Positions 15,176 through 15,252 of a stretch of DNA of 15,252 bases are shown here, piece by piece; the stretch's first letter is position 1; every line of letters begins with the position of its first letter. The notes below the pieces were generated by a model, which was given only the letters and a program-made list of their open reading frames with translations, had not been told where the DNA came from and did no database searches. Both the position numbers and the translations under genes were made by a program. The DNA comes from an uncultured Sutterella sp. GTDB lineage: Bacteria; Pseudomonadota; Gammaproteobacteria; Burkholderiales; Burkholderiaceae_F. The DNA is taken from contig CAKQON010000038.1 in NCBI GenBank assembly GCA_934255515.1, positions 1 to 15,252 of the forward strand, read 5' to 3'.

Positions 15176-15252
15176 TGGCGGAGTGGACGGGACTCGAACC
15201 CGCGACCCTCGGCGTGACAGGCCGATATTCTAACCAACTGAACTACCACTCC
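15176..15252 (-). tRNA. tRNA-Asp (anticodon GUC)
   Basis: The complete 77-base tRNA reads from 15252 to 15176 on the minus strand. The acceptor stem GGAGTGG (15252-15246) pairs with CCACTCC (15186-15180), followed by discriminator G and an encoded CCA. The anticodon loop CTGTCAC (15220-15214) sits on a 5-bp stem TCGGC/GCCGA and gives anticodon GUC. The T-arm GGGTTCGAGTCCC is canonical. The gene starts exactly at the window edge, so its promoter is not visible. Confidence 0.97.

Noticed and set aside
15176..15252. tRNA-Asp as an integration site for a mobile element
   Set aside because: tRNA genes often serve as attachment sites, but no integrase and no repeat of the tRNA 3' end is seen within the window.

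Overview
The window reads as a GC-rich proteobacterial chromosome segment made almost entirely of housekeeping genes. Three things point to a betaproteobacterium of the Burkholderiales, plausibly Sutterellaceae: a short soluble RnfB-like ferredoxin directly followed by nth, the ParC sequence type (a lysine-rich insert in the mid-region and HPHGDQS in the QRDR), and a PpiD-type periplasmic folding factor next to a tRNA-Asp gene. The family placement is inference from protein resemblance; no rRNA or other marker is present.

Layout. Positions 1-385 hold no supported gene. A plus-strand redox block follows: the 7Fe ferredoxin fdxA with its own terminator, then a probable three-gene operon of ferredoxin-NADP+ reductase (fpr), an RnfB-like 2[4Fe-4S] protein without a membrane anchor, and endonuclease III (nth). 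The block ends in a bidirectional terminator at 3056-3096. On the minus strand, read right to left from 11060, are the topoisomerase IV pair parE-parC, a terminator-like hairpin, a NarX/NarQ-type sensor histidine kinase, and, 9-15 bases after it, a secreted SH3/NlpC-P60-like protein that appears to have lost its catalytic cysteine. A divergent intergenic region (11061-11372) separates parE from a plus-strand FGGY sugar kinase. Then come a strong plus-strand terminator, a minus-strand terminator, the minus-strand ppiD gene, another terminator and a complete tRNA-Asp(GUC) at the right edge.

How the genes work together. fdxA and fpr can pass electrons between NADPH and low-potential ferredoxins, and RnfB and Nth are also iron-sulfur proteins. 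ParE and ParC form topoisomerase IV, which unlinks daughter chromosomes. The kinase keeps the nitrate/nitrite 'P-box' but has no response regulator beside it; its only close partner is the degenerate NlpC/P60-like protein. That two-gene unit is the least conventional part of the window. I saw no insertion sequences, CRISPR arrays, prophage genes or defence systems, and I do not claim a new system. The best leads are the kinase/pseudo-peptidase pair, the long acidic N-terminus of ParC, and the unusual substrate loop of the sugar kinase.
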